Below are positions 36,901 to 45,260 of a stretch of 64,000 bases of DNA, piece by piece. Numbering within the stretch: position 1 is the stretch's first letter; each line of letters begins with the position of its first letter. Below the pieces are notes generated by a model, which was given only the letters and a program-made list of their open reading frames with translations, did no database searches and was not told where the DNA came from. Origin of the DNA: Desulfobacterium sp. (GTDB taxonomy: Bacteria; Desulfobacterota; Desulfobacteria; Desulfobacterales; Desulfobacteraceae); contig JAEINR010000023.1 in the NCBI GenBank assembly GCA_016342325.1, positions 1 to 64,000 on the forward strand, given 5' to 3'. Position numbers and translations under genes: made by a program.

Positions 36901-38178
36901 GATCAGGGACGACAACAGCCTTGCCGACATCTTGGGCTTCTGGCCGATCAGTTCGAGCCAGATGCGGATGTTCTGGATATGGGCGTTGTTGCTGATCACC
37001 TGCCAGTCATCCCCCATGCCCTTGATGGTGGGGGTGTGGAAGCCCAGGTCAACCACCTGATCGATGAAGTAGTTGATCACCTCGACCTCATGGGTCCGGT
37101 AGACCGCCTCCCCGGTTTTGAGCACACAGTTGAGCACGGTCTGGGGAAACCGGCCGTCCAGCTCCCTGAGCACCCCAAAGGTCTTGTCGATGATGGTGAG
37201 GTTGTTTCGGTAATCCTCGTGGCCGATGAGCCAGGTCAGGGCCCGGTTGATGTCCCGCAGGGCATCCTTGTGAACCATGGCAAGGCCTGGGGTGTTCATG
37301 ATGTAAAATAGGAACATCACTTCCAGGCGGCGGCAGGAGATCTTGTCGGGCATGCACTGGCAGATTCTCTGGGGCGTTTCCCTGAAGAGCTTGACAAAAT
37401 CCTTGTACCCCGGAAGGGTGATGAGCTGACGGGTCAGCGCCACGGACGTGATGGGCTCCTGTTTGATCATGGTTTGAAGTTTATCCCGCCAACGGACGAT
37501 CCGTGGGTGGGAGGTCTCCTTGATGAGATTTGCCGCAAGGTTATCGTCGTCGCTGAGGCTTGCCTCTTTTTCTATCCAGGAAAGGGGATCTTCCAACCCC
37601 AGCCAGTAGGAGAACGACTGGTCATAGAACCGGGTGAGAAACCGGTTGATGGTTTCCTGGTCCTGGCGCTCGCCTGGGTCGACCTTCATGAACAGGGCCG
37701 CCAGTTTGTTCGGCTGAAAATAGCTTGTGACAAAAAAATGGAACCCGGCATCCCCATGTTGGAGGATCTTTTGGATGATCTCCCGGCACACCGGTAGAAA
37801 CCGTGGAATCTCGGTGGTTGCGTCGGTGAGCACGTGCTGCAAAAAGAGCAGCAGGTTTTCTGCAGCATCCTCTTTTATCTCGGGGGTGTCTGCCTTGTCA
37901 ACGGCACTCAAAAAGATGTCGGCAAAGATATGGACGGCCTCGGGACCCCTTGGGTGGGGACGCAACAGGTGAAAGTAGCCAAGGGAGAAGCTCCTTGCCT
38001 CCTTTACAATGAAGTTCCAGTTCTTGTAGGGGTGGGACAGCTCCTTTAAGAATATGTCGAGCCGCTTCAGGAGGCCGTAGTAGTCCGCCATGATCTCCTG
38101 GAGCAGCGCGTATCTCTTCTCAATGGTTACATCAACGTGATAATCGGCCAGGTTAACCTCGAGGGCTCTTGACGCCAT
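33994..38178 (-). CDS. Large PEP/pyruvate dikinase-like protein without the C-terminal PEP barrel
   Basis: A 1394-residue protein. The N-terminal 880 or so residues are helical with no recognised domain. An ATP-grasp PPDK_N domain follows (KGLNLVELKKMGWPVPPGF, with ISVRSGSSISQPGMLESYMN) and then a phosphohistidine swivel domain with the catalytic His in TARGGVTSHASVVAHSL. The protein ends soon after, so the C-terminal TIM barrel that binds PEP/pyruvate in PPDK and PEP synthase is missing. It could be a dikinase acting on another acceptor, or work with a separate barrel protein. The ATG at 38178 follows aaaggga; one at 38199 would add 7 residues. Confidence 0.8.
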   Translation of the reverse strand: MASRALEVNLADYHVDVTIEKRYALLQEIMADYYGLLKRLDIFLKELSHPYKNWNFIVKEARSFSLGYFHLLRPHPRGPEAVHIFADIFLSAVDKADTPEIKEDAAENLLLFLQHVLTDATTEIPRFLPVCREIIQKILQHGDAGFHFFVTSYFQPNKLAALFMKVDPGERQDQETINRFLTRFYDQSFSYWLGLEDPLSWIEKEASLSDDDNLAANLIKETSHPRIVRWRDKLQTMIKQEPITSVALTRQLITLPGYKDFVKLFRETPQRICQCMPDKISCRRLEVMFLFYIMNTPGLAMVHKDALRDINRALTWLIGHEDYRNNLTIIDKTFGVLRELDGRFPQTVLNCVLKTGEAVYRTHEVEVINYFIDQVVDLGFHTPTIKGMGDDWQVISNNAHIQNIRIWLELIGQKPKMSARLLSSLIIFLSCGGVFIKDTDLFPRDITAFLGKNIAPVYNLIKQLARLLPAFFNDIGAEGKLRDISTKLDEACLRKDTLIHFLRKQSHVESSSRVVSFIEQVMHFWETADKTGLKPFVPPLIYDEIEKNGIYSRGMGTIFSSLSKGGICLPKDLLTKDEALLTAKIDAVADVSDLDRERARLTLEFYRLLNQKYNFNNIELDSYLDQLNSEDLPDTDRIKQALAETGIKKKLPGLLGYLDDLKALVLSDETFEIRENMYHKRHIAVDIPSVYGSYNETRFDALGLTLRIEAIVNVLFEELINGIDLSLITKVTFSQILEILELFNTALIVDGISSNKMKTQLELLTHSIEIREFSFTQYIDIFKGFSRAVKNIIDDNFHNIHGRNILQIIAKMPEDQILEKFLPKEEEEDMERKKLAHRVAELFFRDKIVTSLGLQQLDVFLNKIMNTLFRQSEKLSETRLSKLFNYDPNNAITRISEEKRDTHHIIHLGNKGLNLVELKKMGWPVPPGFIITTEAFRCQELINTYEPARANFRKQVETNLAILEKSTGKAFGNPKNPLLISVRSGSSISQPGMLESYMNVGINETIAESIAKLSGNTWFAWDCYRRFIQGYGMSFGLNRNGFDSIMYKFKKKNGVSLKREFTGDQMKLLSITYKNRVLDAGIEIIENPIDQLYLAIDKVFTSWDSPQARAYRRIMGISNDWGTAVTVQTMVFGNVSNQSGSGVFFTHSPRLPGDTLRLWGDFTIGNQGEDVVSGLVRTLAISEMQREIEQRGSDISLESGFPELYDNLKAIVYKLIYDNKWDPQEMEFTFESPNYKDLYLLQTRDMSVRERNIILSFDMEDLNTKVEYLGRGIGVSGGAMSGRIVFTLEEIKEWRQREPDVSLILIRGDTVTDDIREIYAADGILTARGGVTSHASVVAHSLKKTCVVGCENLMSNEKKRQCKFENTLMKSGDFISMDGREGLVYKGYLKVNEI

Positions 38179-38199
38179 ACTTGGATCCCTTTGCAACAT

Positions 38200-38536
38200 T
38201 TGTAAACAAAACTTTTTATCTTATTTCTTTCCACACAGTCTATTAGTAAAAAACAGCAAAAACAAGCAAGGATTTATATGAAACGCCGATTAAAACGATG
38301 TAATCAGTGAAGTTGGCTCCGCGTCTTCGACCCATTTTTGTTGTGGCCGAAGCGCAAATACCATGCTCCGCCCATGCCGGTTATTTGAGAATAATATCCC
38401 TGTTGGCGCTCAAAATCAAACATTTCTTTATGGCATAATCTGAGTTGACAGATCCGTCCGGCAACGGGGCCGGATTTCTACCACCAGGGATGCCGTCTTA
38501 AATGGTCTGGGAATTGTGGCGATATCCTTTTTCGGA
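38200..38536. other. Intergenic region with one GC-rich hairpin
   Basis: Mostly AT-rich DNA between divergent or convergent ends on the minus strand. A compact hairpin tccggc...gccgga lies at about 38457-38474, inside a GC-rich block (38440-38520) that may be the 3' untranslated part of the small Arg-rich gene. No gene is recognised. Confidence 0.4.
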
Positions 38537-38728
38537 TCAGGCCAGGGATCTTCGCTCGTCCAGGGGGCGGTTGCCCAGGGAACCGAGCCGTCGGGCCCAT
38601 CCGCTTCTCCGTTTCAGCCCGGTTCTACATTCCGGGCTCCTCGGGGCTGCCACCCAATACCGCCTGTCCTTGAACCGCCGTCGCCCGCCATTGTCCGTTA
38701 AAAAATCGAAAATGCTTTTTGGTTTCAT
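38537..38728 (-). CDS. Small Arg-rich 'DRR' protein
   Basis: A 63-residue basic protein, MKPKSIFDFLTDNGGRRRF followed by KDRRYW and RTGLKRRSGWARR. The FDFLTDNGGRRR start followed by spaced (D/E)RR motifs resembles short uncharacterised proteins found in Desulfobacterota. A strong aggtggg site lies before the ATG at 38728, which supports it being real. It has no signal peptide. Function unknown; the spaced Arg pairs could bind nucleic acid or polyphosphate. Confidence 0.5.
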   Translation of the reverse strand: MKPKSIFDFLTDNGGRRRFKDRRYWVAAPRSPECRTGLKRRSGWARRLGSLGNRPLDERRSLA

Positions 38729-38812
38729 TTGCCCACCTCTTTTCAACGTTGTTGAAAATTACCTGTTTCATATAAAATAAGTCGGAAAAACAGGGTTGCC
38801 AGGTGTGTGCGG

Positions 38813-39256
38813 TTATTTTAAAAAATAGAGCGCCTTGAAATCCTTGACCAGGGTTTTCAGCTGTTTCACATTGCCGGACGCTGTGGTCTGCTTGCACTTC
38901 ATGGCAGCGATCAGCATCTGGTGGAGGAGCTTCAGTTTTTTTTCATAATCCGGCATGCCCGGTTTTATCCGCTGGGTCATGTAGTACTGGGTGACGATTT
39001 TCTGGATCTCGTCGCTGTGGAACTCCTTGGTCATAATCCAGCGGACCAACTGGTTTGGGTTAGCCGGTTTTGCGCCTTCGATTTTCATGATTTGGGCCAT
39101 GGCTTTTTCAATGGTCGAGATATGCTCCTGGATCATCCCGATACGCATCTGATCGTTGTAAATCCCGCAGGGAATCTCGCAGTGGGCCCGGGCGTTGAGG
39201 GCGGCCACGGCGACGATCAGACCGGCTGTCATGAGAATAATGGCTTGTTTTTTCAT
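38813..39256 (-). CDS. sodN: Nickel superoxide dismutase with a Sec-type leader
   Basis: A 147-residue precursor. After a 24-residue leader (MKKQAIILMTAGLIVAVAAL, then NARA) comes HCEIPCGIYNDQMRIGMIQE, the nickel hook of Ni-SOD: His1, Cys2 and Cys6 of the mature enzyme. The mature length of about 123 residues fits the roughly 117-residue family. Ni-SOD dismutates superoxide and needs a free N-terminal His. Here the leader looks like a signal peptide with an A-R-A cleavage site, so export and signal peptidase would expose His1. No sodX-type protease gene is adjacent. It is monocistronic. Confidence 0.88.
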   Translation of the reverse strand: MKKQAIILMTAGLIVAVAALNARAHCEIPCGIYNDQMRIGMIQEHISTIEKAMAQIMKIEGAKPANPNQLVRWIMTKEFHSDEIQKIVTQYYMTQRIKPGMPDYEKKLKLLHQMLIAAMKCKQTTASGNVKQLKTLVKDFKALYFLK

Positions 39257-39413
39257 TGAATCCTCCTCGAAATTACGGTTAATGGTCTATCATGGCATGG
39301 GCGATGGCCAACAGAGGGGGCGCCCGTTTGTGATGATTTGTGTCCGTAAAATTAGGCGGTGTCGAAAAGAGGTGTTTGTGATGCGCCGTTGAGCTTGGAT
39401 CTCAAATTAGTAT

Positions 39414-39439
39414 CAAAAAACAGTTGAAATTTCAACTGT
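39414..39439 (-). terminator. Intrinsic terminator for the polyamine-type binding protein gene
   Basis: A perfect 20-bp palindrome, acagttgaaatttcaactgt (39420-39439). On the minus strand it is followed by TTTTTT (39414-39419) and lies just after the stop of the gene ending at 39454. The hairpin is AT-rich. Confidence 0.65.
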
Positions 39440-39453
39440 AAACAGACGGGGAA

Positions 39454-40590
39454 TCATTGGGCTCCGGTCCTTGGACGGGCGTTTTCCATGGCTTCATCCC
39501 ACAGCATCTTGATGCCGTTTCTGTTCCGTTTGCTTGTGATGGTGGGCATCAGGATTCTGTTCTTTTGGAAATGCTCCGGATCGTCCAAATGAAACCTGGC
39601 GATCTCTTCAGGCGACAGTTGGGTAACGATGGAACGATTGACCGGTGTACTGCCAAGACGTCTGACCACGGTGTCCCTTTGAAAGTCGGGACCGATGGCA
39701 AAATTGAGCCACTCTTCCCCCACCCGCCTCAGGAATGGCTTATTTTTCAGGCTATACCCAAGACCCAGGCAGTCGACCCAGCCCATGGTTCCCTCCCCGG
39801 GTTCTGCAATCCTCCATTTTTCACCCTGCTTTTTAAGCTCGGGAATGGAGAACCCCCAGACACACCCCAGGGGCAGGCCCAGGAGATCGTCTGCCGTGTC
39901 AACTCCCTTCCAGAGCACGGCCGCATTTTTGATCAGTGCGTGGAGCCGCTGCTTAAACCGGGGGGTATTCATGGTGTCAAACCGGTAGAGGTCGTTTCCC
40001 GTATACCCCAGGGCCAGGGCGGTGATGTAGATGTTGACCTCATAGTAGTCTCCGGTAATGGCGTAGCGATTCTTAAATGCCGGGTCCCAGAGAAGGTTCC
40101 ATGACGTGGGCGCTTCCATGAGTTCGGTGTTGTAGGCAAGGCCGTAGGGGCCGCAGATAAAGGGAACGCCGTATATCTCACCGCTTTTTTCAAGGGCGCC
40201 AATTCGTTTCAAGGCCGGGACGATCTCGTTGTAGTTGGGAATATGTTCAAGTTTGATGGGCAGGAAGAGCTTGTTTTTGATGAAGTTGAACCGGTGATCG
40301 TTGATGAGGTTGTGGGCCGGGGAGATGATGTCGGCCTTTTTCCCCCGGACCGCGTTAAAAAACTGTTTGGTATTAGAGACGTGTTTCACCTCCAGGCGGA
40401 CCCTCCGGCGGTATTTCGCGGCGATGTAGCCTTCGAACCGTTGGACCTGATCCGTTGGTGCATACCCTTCCCACACCAGCAGCCTTAACTTTTGTTCGGC
40501 TGCAGAGGCTGAGGCTAGGAGCAGCCCTAGCAAAAGCAAGACAATGTTGAGGACTGTGAGCGGTAATATTTTCATTTTCGGTTGATCCAT
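39454..40590 (-). CDS. Spermidine/putrescine-type ABC substrate-binding protein
   Basis: A 378-residue exported protein with a signal peptide ending ASASAA, followed by KLRLLVWEGYAPTDQVQRFE, the usual PotD/PotF opening. It also has FICGPYGLAYNTELM and WGFSIPELKKQGEKW stretches of this family. No permease or ATPase gene is adjacent, so it is an orphan. Its ligand may be a polyamine or another small cation. An alternative start is the ATG at 40575 (MKILPLTVLN). It ends in the palindromic terminator at 39414. Confidence 0.8.
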   Translation of the reverse strand: MDQPKMKILPLTVLNIVLLLLGLLLASASAAEQKLRLLVWEGYAPTDQVQRFEGYIAAKYRRRVRLEVKHVSNTKQFFNAVRGKKADIISPAHNLINDHRFNFIKNKLFLPIKLEHIPNYNEIVPALKRIGALEKSGEIYGVPFICGPYGLAYNTELMEAPTSWNLLWDPAFKNRYAITGDYYEVNIYITALALGYTGNDLYRFDTMNTPRFKQRLHALIKNAAVLWKGVDTADDLLGLPLGCVWGFSIPELKKQGEKWRIAEPGEGTMGWVDCLGLGYSLKNKPFLRRVGEEWLNFAIGPDFQRDTVVRRLGSTPVNRSIVTQLSPEEIARFHLDDPEHFQKNRILMPTITSKRNRNGIKMLWDEAMENARPRTGAQ

Positions 40591-40678
40591 CGTAATGGTT
40601 CACCCAATGAAACCCAGGGGCCTAATCCGTCCATGGACAGAATAGGCTGATTTTAATTTATTAGTAAATAAAAAAAAC

Positions 40679-41728
40679 TTATCCGGGAAAGAGGCGCAAC
40701 AGGGCGTTGAGATCGTTGTCAAACATGTCTGCTTCCCGGGATGGGGCAAGCTTTTTCTCTTGGGTGAGCTGCAGCGCATGCTCCTGGAACTCCATGGCGC
40801 ACCTGTAAAACTTTTTGGCAGTTATAAGGGGGTGTGCAGGGTCTTTCGCTTTTTCATAACTTTCGACATCCTTGTGGGCAACCAGGGACGTGCGAAGGGC
40901 CAGGGCCGCTATGGTTTCAAGGTCGCTGGCGGGGACCAGACCTTTTAAGTCGGCTGCAAGGGCGTTTGCCCGGTGTCGGATTCCCCCGGACAGGATCACG
41001 GGCCCAAGGGCCTGTTCCAGCCGTCTAAAGGGAATCACCATGGTTTCGTAGGCGCGGTCAACCTCTCCTGTGATGGCCGTTCCATGGATGGTGCAGCCAT
41101 TGAGGCCCAGGGTGTTGTGGGGGCAGGGCCGGAGCATGGGAAGATCCATGGGCACTCCCGGGACAAGGCCCGGGGTGTCCCTGGGAACGACAAAGGCGGA
41201 AAACAGGTTGCGGTTTTCCCTTTTGCCTGTGACGGCAATGACGACAAAGAGGTCTGCCAGGGGACCGTTGGTGATAAAGCTCTTTTCTCCATCAATAATA
41301 ACCCGGTCATCCTGTTGGCGTGCACGGGTTTTGAGATGTTTGGGATGGGCGCCTGTGCCTGGTTCGGACACGGCCACCGAGGCGGTTATGCTGCCCCGGG
41401 CAAGGCCGGGGAGGTAAGCGTTCCTGAGTTCCCGGGTCCCATGGGTCAGGATGAAGTGGTGGGCCACAAGGTTGTGGATCAGAAAAGAGAGGGCAAACCC
41501 CATGGTTACACCGCTGATCACAAGTTCTTCCGTAACAAGGGCAAGACGGCTAAGGCCGAGCCCAAGCCCCCCGTGTTTCTCCGGGATCACGATCCCCATG
41601 AGGTTTTTCCGGCCCAGATCCTGCCACAGGTCCAGGGGAAACCCTTGGGTTGTGCCGACTTGACCCCGGACAAGGGCCTTGATTTTTTCCTGCATCGGTT
41701 TGAAATCGTTCTGTTGCTCAGGTGTCAT
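40679..41728 (-). CDS. Acyl-CoA dehydrogenase family protein
   Basis: A 349-residue flavoprotein related to acyl-CoA dehydrogenases. It has the FAD-binding middle domain (ASVAVSEPGTGAHPKHLKTR) and FVVPRDTPGLVPG. The C-terminal helical domain is short, so it is slightly smaller than the usual 380 residues, and the conserved catalytic Glu region is not clear. It should oxidise an acyl-CoA or act on a related substrate. The ATG at 41728 has a good ggaggcacc site; a frame opening at 41746 would add 6 residues. It is not closely coupled to neighbours. Confidence 0.78.
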   Translation of the reverse strand: MTPEQQNDFKPMQEKIKALVRGQVGTTQGFPLDLWQDLGRKNLMGIVIPEKHGGLGLGLSRLALVTEELVISGVTMGFALSFLIHNLVAHHFILTHGTRELRNAYLPGLARGSITASVAVSEPGTGAHPKHLKTRARQQDDRVIIDGEKSFITNGPLADLFVVIAVTGKRENRNLFSAFVVPRDTPGLVPGVPMDLPMLRPCPHNTLGLNGCTIHGTAITGEVDRAYETMVIPFRRLEQALGPVILSGGIRHRANALAADLKGLVPASDLETIAALALRTSLVAHKDVESYEKAKDPAHPLITAKKFYRCAMEFQEHALQLTQEKKLAPSREADMFDNDLNALLRLFPG

Positions 41729-41808
41729 GGTGCCTCCGCATCGCACAAGTTATAGACAGGGGCCGGTTCGATGGCCAAGGGTAATATACCCAGGATCATG
41801 GGGCCTCC

Positions 41809-43170
41809 TCATAGCACAAGCTCCTCGATGAACTCGGTCAGATGGTTGAGGTTCATGCAGGTGCGGACCTCGTGGCAATGGGTCTTGTAGCTTGCAATCT
41901 CGCTGTCTCCGGTGGTCCAGGTGTTGATCTTTTCCGGGTTGAGCCAGATGATCCTGCGGCAGCGTTCCCGCATCTCGCCAAGTATGGTTGCCTGGGGATT
42001 GAGGTAGTTGGACCGGCCGTCCCCCAGGATAATGAGGGTGGTCTTCTGGTTGAGGTCGTTCATGTGATCGTGCTTGAACTGTTGGAAGCTGCTTCCGTAA
42101 TCGGTGGGGGCGTTGCGGTTGATGGTGTCGTCTCCCAGGGCCTGGTCAATGGCATCGTTGATGTCCAAATCCTGGAACAGCTCCGTGACCTCGGCCATGT
42201 CTGCGACAAAGACAAAGCTTTTCACCCGGGCAAAACACTCCTGGAGGGAGTAGAGCAGGGTGAGCATGAACCGTGCCCCGGACCACACCGAGCCGGAGAC
42301 ATCGCAGAGGGCGACGATGCTGCTCTTCCTCGGCGGTTTGTTTTTAAAGGCGATATTCAGGGGCACGCCCTGGAATTTTCCCGAGTTGCGAAGGGTCTTC
42401 TTGATGTCGATCACCCCCCGGTTCTTGACGGCAAAGCGTCTTCCCACCTGGTCCTTGAGTTTTCTCACCAGCCCTTCGATCACGGCTCTCATCTCAATCA
42501 CCTCAAGGGCGGTCAGGTTTGCAAAGGGTTTGTCTTTGAGCAAGTTTTCCCCGGTTGCGGCCTGGGACTTTTCTTTCAGTGCGTCGTTGTGCTCCCGGGG
42601 TTCTTCCGTGGCCAGGGCAAAGGCGCGGTTCATTCTTTCTGTGAAGTGATCTTTAAGGGCATCGCCCAGGTCCCCATGGGCTTCCTGGTCCAACAGGGCC
42701 ATGATTTTGGACTTGATGGCGTTGATCTGGAGCATCACCCCAAGCTTGCTTGAGAGCTGTCCCATGTTGGATTTAAAAATCTTCTGGGGACGCTCTTCCT
42801 TGGTGTGGAGGGCATGGATCTGGTCAATGAAGGCCAAGGGCTCGTTGTCCAGGAAATCCACCAATGCCTGCTCCATGGGATCATCGGAAAGGCTTTGGCG
42901 AAGGGCCTGGGTGATCTTCCCGATTTCAGGGGTAAGGGCTTCATCCTTGTCTGTTCTGATGCCGTGGAAAAAGAGGTCAAACAGAAAGTCGAACCGGCTC
43001 TGGTCCCTGCGACTCTTGGCAAAGTTGGCCCGGACGGCGAGCTTGAACTCCCGGGGGTCAAGGGGATCCACAAGTTCCAGGTGGCGGGCGGCGTCCAGCA
43101 CCTCGCTTGTGGAGACCCTGAGATCAAAGGCCCTGCAGCAGGCGGCAAATCCGGTCAGGATCTTCAGCAT
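41809..43170 (-). CDS. CoxE-like von Willebrand factor A domain protein
   Basis: A 453-residue cytoplasmic protein. The C-terminal half is a VWA domain with a MIDAS motif (VALCDVSGSVWSG). The N-terminal half is helical. It is the CoxE-type partner of MoxR ATPases, which remodel or insert metal into enzymes such as CO dehydrogenase; here the target is unknown. It lies 3 bases downstream of the MoxR gene on the same strand, so the pair forms one chaperone unit. Confidence 0.85.
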   Translation of the reverse strand: MLKILTGFAACCRAFDLRVSTSEVLDAARHLELVDPLDPREFKLAVRANFAKSRRDQSRFDFLFDLFFHGIRTDKDEALTPEIGKITQALRQSLSDDPMEQALVDFLDNEPLAFIDQIHALHTKEERPQKIFKSNMGQLSSKLGVMLQINAIKSKIMALLDQEAHGDLGDALKDHFTERMNRAFALATEEPREHNDALKEKSQAATGENLLKDKPFANLTALEVIEMRAVIEGLVRKLKDQVGRRFAVKNRGVIDIKKTLRNSGKFQGVPLNIAFKNKPPRKSSIVALCDVSGSVWSGARFMLTLLYSLQECFARVKSFVFVADMAEVTELFQDLDINDAIDQALGDDTINRNAPTDYGSSFQQFKHDHMNDLNQKTTLIILGDGRSNYLNPQATILGEMRERCRRIIWLNPEKINTWTTGDSEIASYKTHCHEVRTCMNLNHLTEFIEELVL

Positions 43171-43173
43171 GGC

Positions 43174-44082
43174 TTACCCCACTATCCCGGCCAGGGCCTG
43201 TTTTGCCACCTTGGTATCCTGGTGGTACTTGAGCACCACGTTGAGGGTCTCCTCCACTGTTTCGCTGGTGAGTTCCGTTGTGTTGAGGGCGAGGAGCGCC
43301 TTGGCCCAGTCAATGGATTCCGAGATGCAGGGTTTTTTCTTGATATCGAGGCCCCTGATCCGGGTGATGGCCTGGATTATCTGCCGGAGAAGTCCTTCCT
43401 CGATGGTGGGCAGTTTCAGCCGGACGATCTCCATCTCCCGCTCCGGGGTGGGGTAGTCGATGTAAAGATGGATGCAGCGTCGCTTGAGTGCGTCGCTCAT
43501 GTCCCGGTAGTTGTTGGAGGTGAGAAAAACCACCGGGATGGTCACGGGCTTCCGGGTGCCGATCTCCGGGATGGTGACCTGGAAATCGCTCAAGAGCTCA
43601 AGGAGAAATGCTTCAAACTCCGGGTCGGACTTGTCCACCTCGTCGATGAGGAGCACCACCGGGTCCGGGGAAAGGATCGCCTGGAGCAGCGGCCGGGGCT
43701 GGATGAACCGGTCGGAGAAAAAGGCGTCCTCCTGGCTTGCGATCTTATCCACGGCCTCGGACAGGGTGGCGGCATCGTCGATCACCGTATTGATCCGCTC
43801 CTTGACCATCTGGGTGTAGAGGAGCTGCTTGGCATACTCCCACTCGTAGAGGGCCTTGGATTCGTCAAGCCCCTCGTAGCACTGGAGGCGGATCACCCGT
43901 CTTTCAAGGCAGGTGGCAACGGCTTTGGCAAGCTCTGTCTTGCCCACCCCTGCCGGCCCCTCAATGAGGATGGGTTTATCCGTTGCAAGGGCAATGTAGA
44001 CCACTGTGGCGATCTCCTTTGAGGCGATATAGTCTGCCTGCTCCAGCCGTTTTTGCACATCGTCAACACTTTGAAAATCCAT
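43174..44082 (-). CDS. MoxR-family AAA ATPase
   Basis: A 302-residue AAA+ protein. Walker A is EGPAGVGKTE (residues 41-50), Walker B is VVLLIDEVDK, and an arginine-rich sensor 2 region follows the PVVFLTSNNYRDMSDALKRR box 'sensor 1'. It is the ATPase partner of the CoxE-like protein encoded 3 bases downstream. The ATG at 44082 follows aaagggaac. Together they probably mature a metalloenzyme or remodel a complex; nothing in the window names the client. Confidence 0.9.
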   Translation of the reverse strand: MDFQSVDDVQKRLEQADYIASKEIATVVYIALATDKPILIEGPAGVGKTELAKAVATCLERRVIRLQCYEGLDESKALYEWEYAKQLLYTQMVKERINTVIDDAATLSEAVDKIASQEDAFFSDRFIQPRPLLQAILSPDPVVLLIDEVDKSDPEFEAFLLELLSDFQVTIPEIGTRKPVTIPVVFLTSNNYRDMSDALKRRCIHLYIDYPTPEREMEIVRLKLPTIEEGLLRQIIQAITRIRGLDIKKKPCISESIDWAKALLALNTTELTSETVEETLNVVLKYHQDTKVAKQALAGIVG

Positions 44083-44110
44083 GGCAGCGCGTTCCCTTTG
44101 CTCTTTTACT

Positions 44111-45115
44111 CTATTTGTAAAATTCCTTGAATGCCGTTATAACGGTGTCGATATCCTTGGATGATACGTTCAGATGGGTCACCAGGCGAAGGTCGTCGCC
44201 CTTGTCCATGACAATTCCCCTCTTCTCCATGAAGCCTGCAAGCGCTGTGGCCCGGCGCTTTACCCGTACAAAGACCATGTTGGTCTGGACCGATCCTGGA
44301 GCGATTTCAAGGGCATTGATCCCGGCAAGGCCCTGTTCCAGCCGTGCGGCATTGTCATGGTCCTGGTCAAGCCTTTGGATGTTGTTTTCCAGGGCATATA
44401 TGCCGGCAGCGGCAAGGATGCCAGCCTGGCGCATGCCGCCCCCGAGCATCTTCCGCCATCTCCTTGCCTCGGTTATCTGGGATCGGCCTGCGCAGAGCAC
44501 CGAGCCCACCGGGGCGCCAAGGCCCTTGGAGAGGCAGATGGATACCGAGTCAAAATGGGTGGCAATCTCTTTGGTTGTGGTGCCGAGCTTGACGGCGGCA
44601 TTGAAGATCCGGGCCCCGTCCAGATGGAACTTTAATCCCTTTTTGCGGGCAAATGCTTCCGCTTTTTCAAGATAGGCCATGGGCAGAACCTTGCCGCCCT
44701 GGGTGTTTTCAAGGCATAACAGCCGGGTTCTGGCAAAATGGAAATCATCGGGCTTGATGGCCCTTTCCACCCGGGCAAGATCCAGGGTGCCGTCCGGTTC
44801 AAGCTCCAGGGGCTGGGGCTGGATGCTGCCCAGAACGGCTGCACCGCCGGCCTCATATTTGTAAGTGTGGGCTTGCTGGCCCACGATATATTCGTCGCCC
44901 CTGGCGCAGTGGCTCATCAATGCCAGCAGGTTGGATTGGGTGCCGGAGGAGCAGAACAGGCCCGCCTCCATACCCGTCATATCGGCTGCAAGGGCCTCCA
45001 GACGGTTGACCGTGGGATCTTCCCCATAGACGTCGTCCCCTACCTCTGCATTGTTCATGGCCGCCCGCATCCCTGAACAGGGCTTTGTTACCGTATCGCT
45101 TCTAAGATCGATCAT
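44111..45115 (-). CDS. ltaE: Low-specificity threonine aldolase
   Basis: A 334-residue PLP enzyme that starts MIDLRSDTVTKPCSGMRAAM, the LtaE opening. The PLP lysine is in CLSKGLGAPVGS, and the fold ends with standard segments (RLVTHLNVSSKDID). It cleaves threonine or allo-threonine to glycine and acetaldehyde. A strong ggaagga site precedes the ATG at 45115, so the longer open frame to 45223 is not used. It is about 30 bases from the MoxR gene but probably independent. Confidence 0.92.
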   Translation of the reverse strand: MIDLRSDTVTKPCSGMRAAMNNAEVGDDVYGEDPTVNRLEALAADMTGMEAGLFCSSGTQSNLLALMSHCARGDEYIVGQQAHTYKYEAGGAAVLGSIQPQPLELEPDGTLDLARVERAIKPDDFHFARTRLLCLENTQGGKVLPMAYLEKAEAFARKKGLKFHLDGARIFNAAVKLGTTTKEIATHFDSVSICLSKGLGAPVGSVLCAGRSQITEARRWRKMLGGGMRQAGILAAAGIYALENNIQRLDQDHDNAARLEQGLAGINALEIAPGSVQTNMVFVRVKRRATALAGFMEKRGIVMDKGDDLRLVTHLNVSSKDIDTVITAFKEFYK

Positions 45116-45260
45116 TACTGCTCCTTCCAAGTGAATCGTTACCCTTTTCGCCCATGGCGCAACCGTCACCATACAAGATAGAAGGGGCGAACACAAGGTT
45201 GAAAACAGGGGGATAAAAACCATGGAATCAACGGTGGTCTGGCCGCGGATATGGGGGTGC

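Noticed and set aside
38440-38520. A purine-type riboswitch suggested by tttctacc and atggtctggg
   Set aside because: The pieces are in the wrong order and spacing for a purine aptamer, and there is no following gene on that strand.
38502-38780. A 92-residue plus-strand frame over the DRR gene
   Set aside because: It lies antisense to a minus-strand gene that has a strong ribosome binding site and a family-like sequence; the plus-strand product is Arg/Pro-rich shadow sequence.
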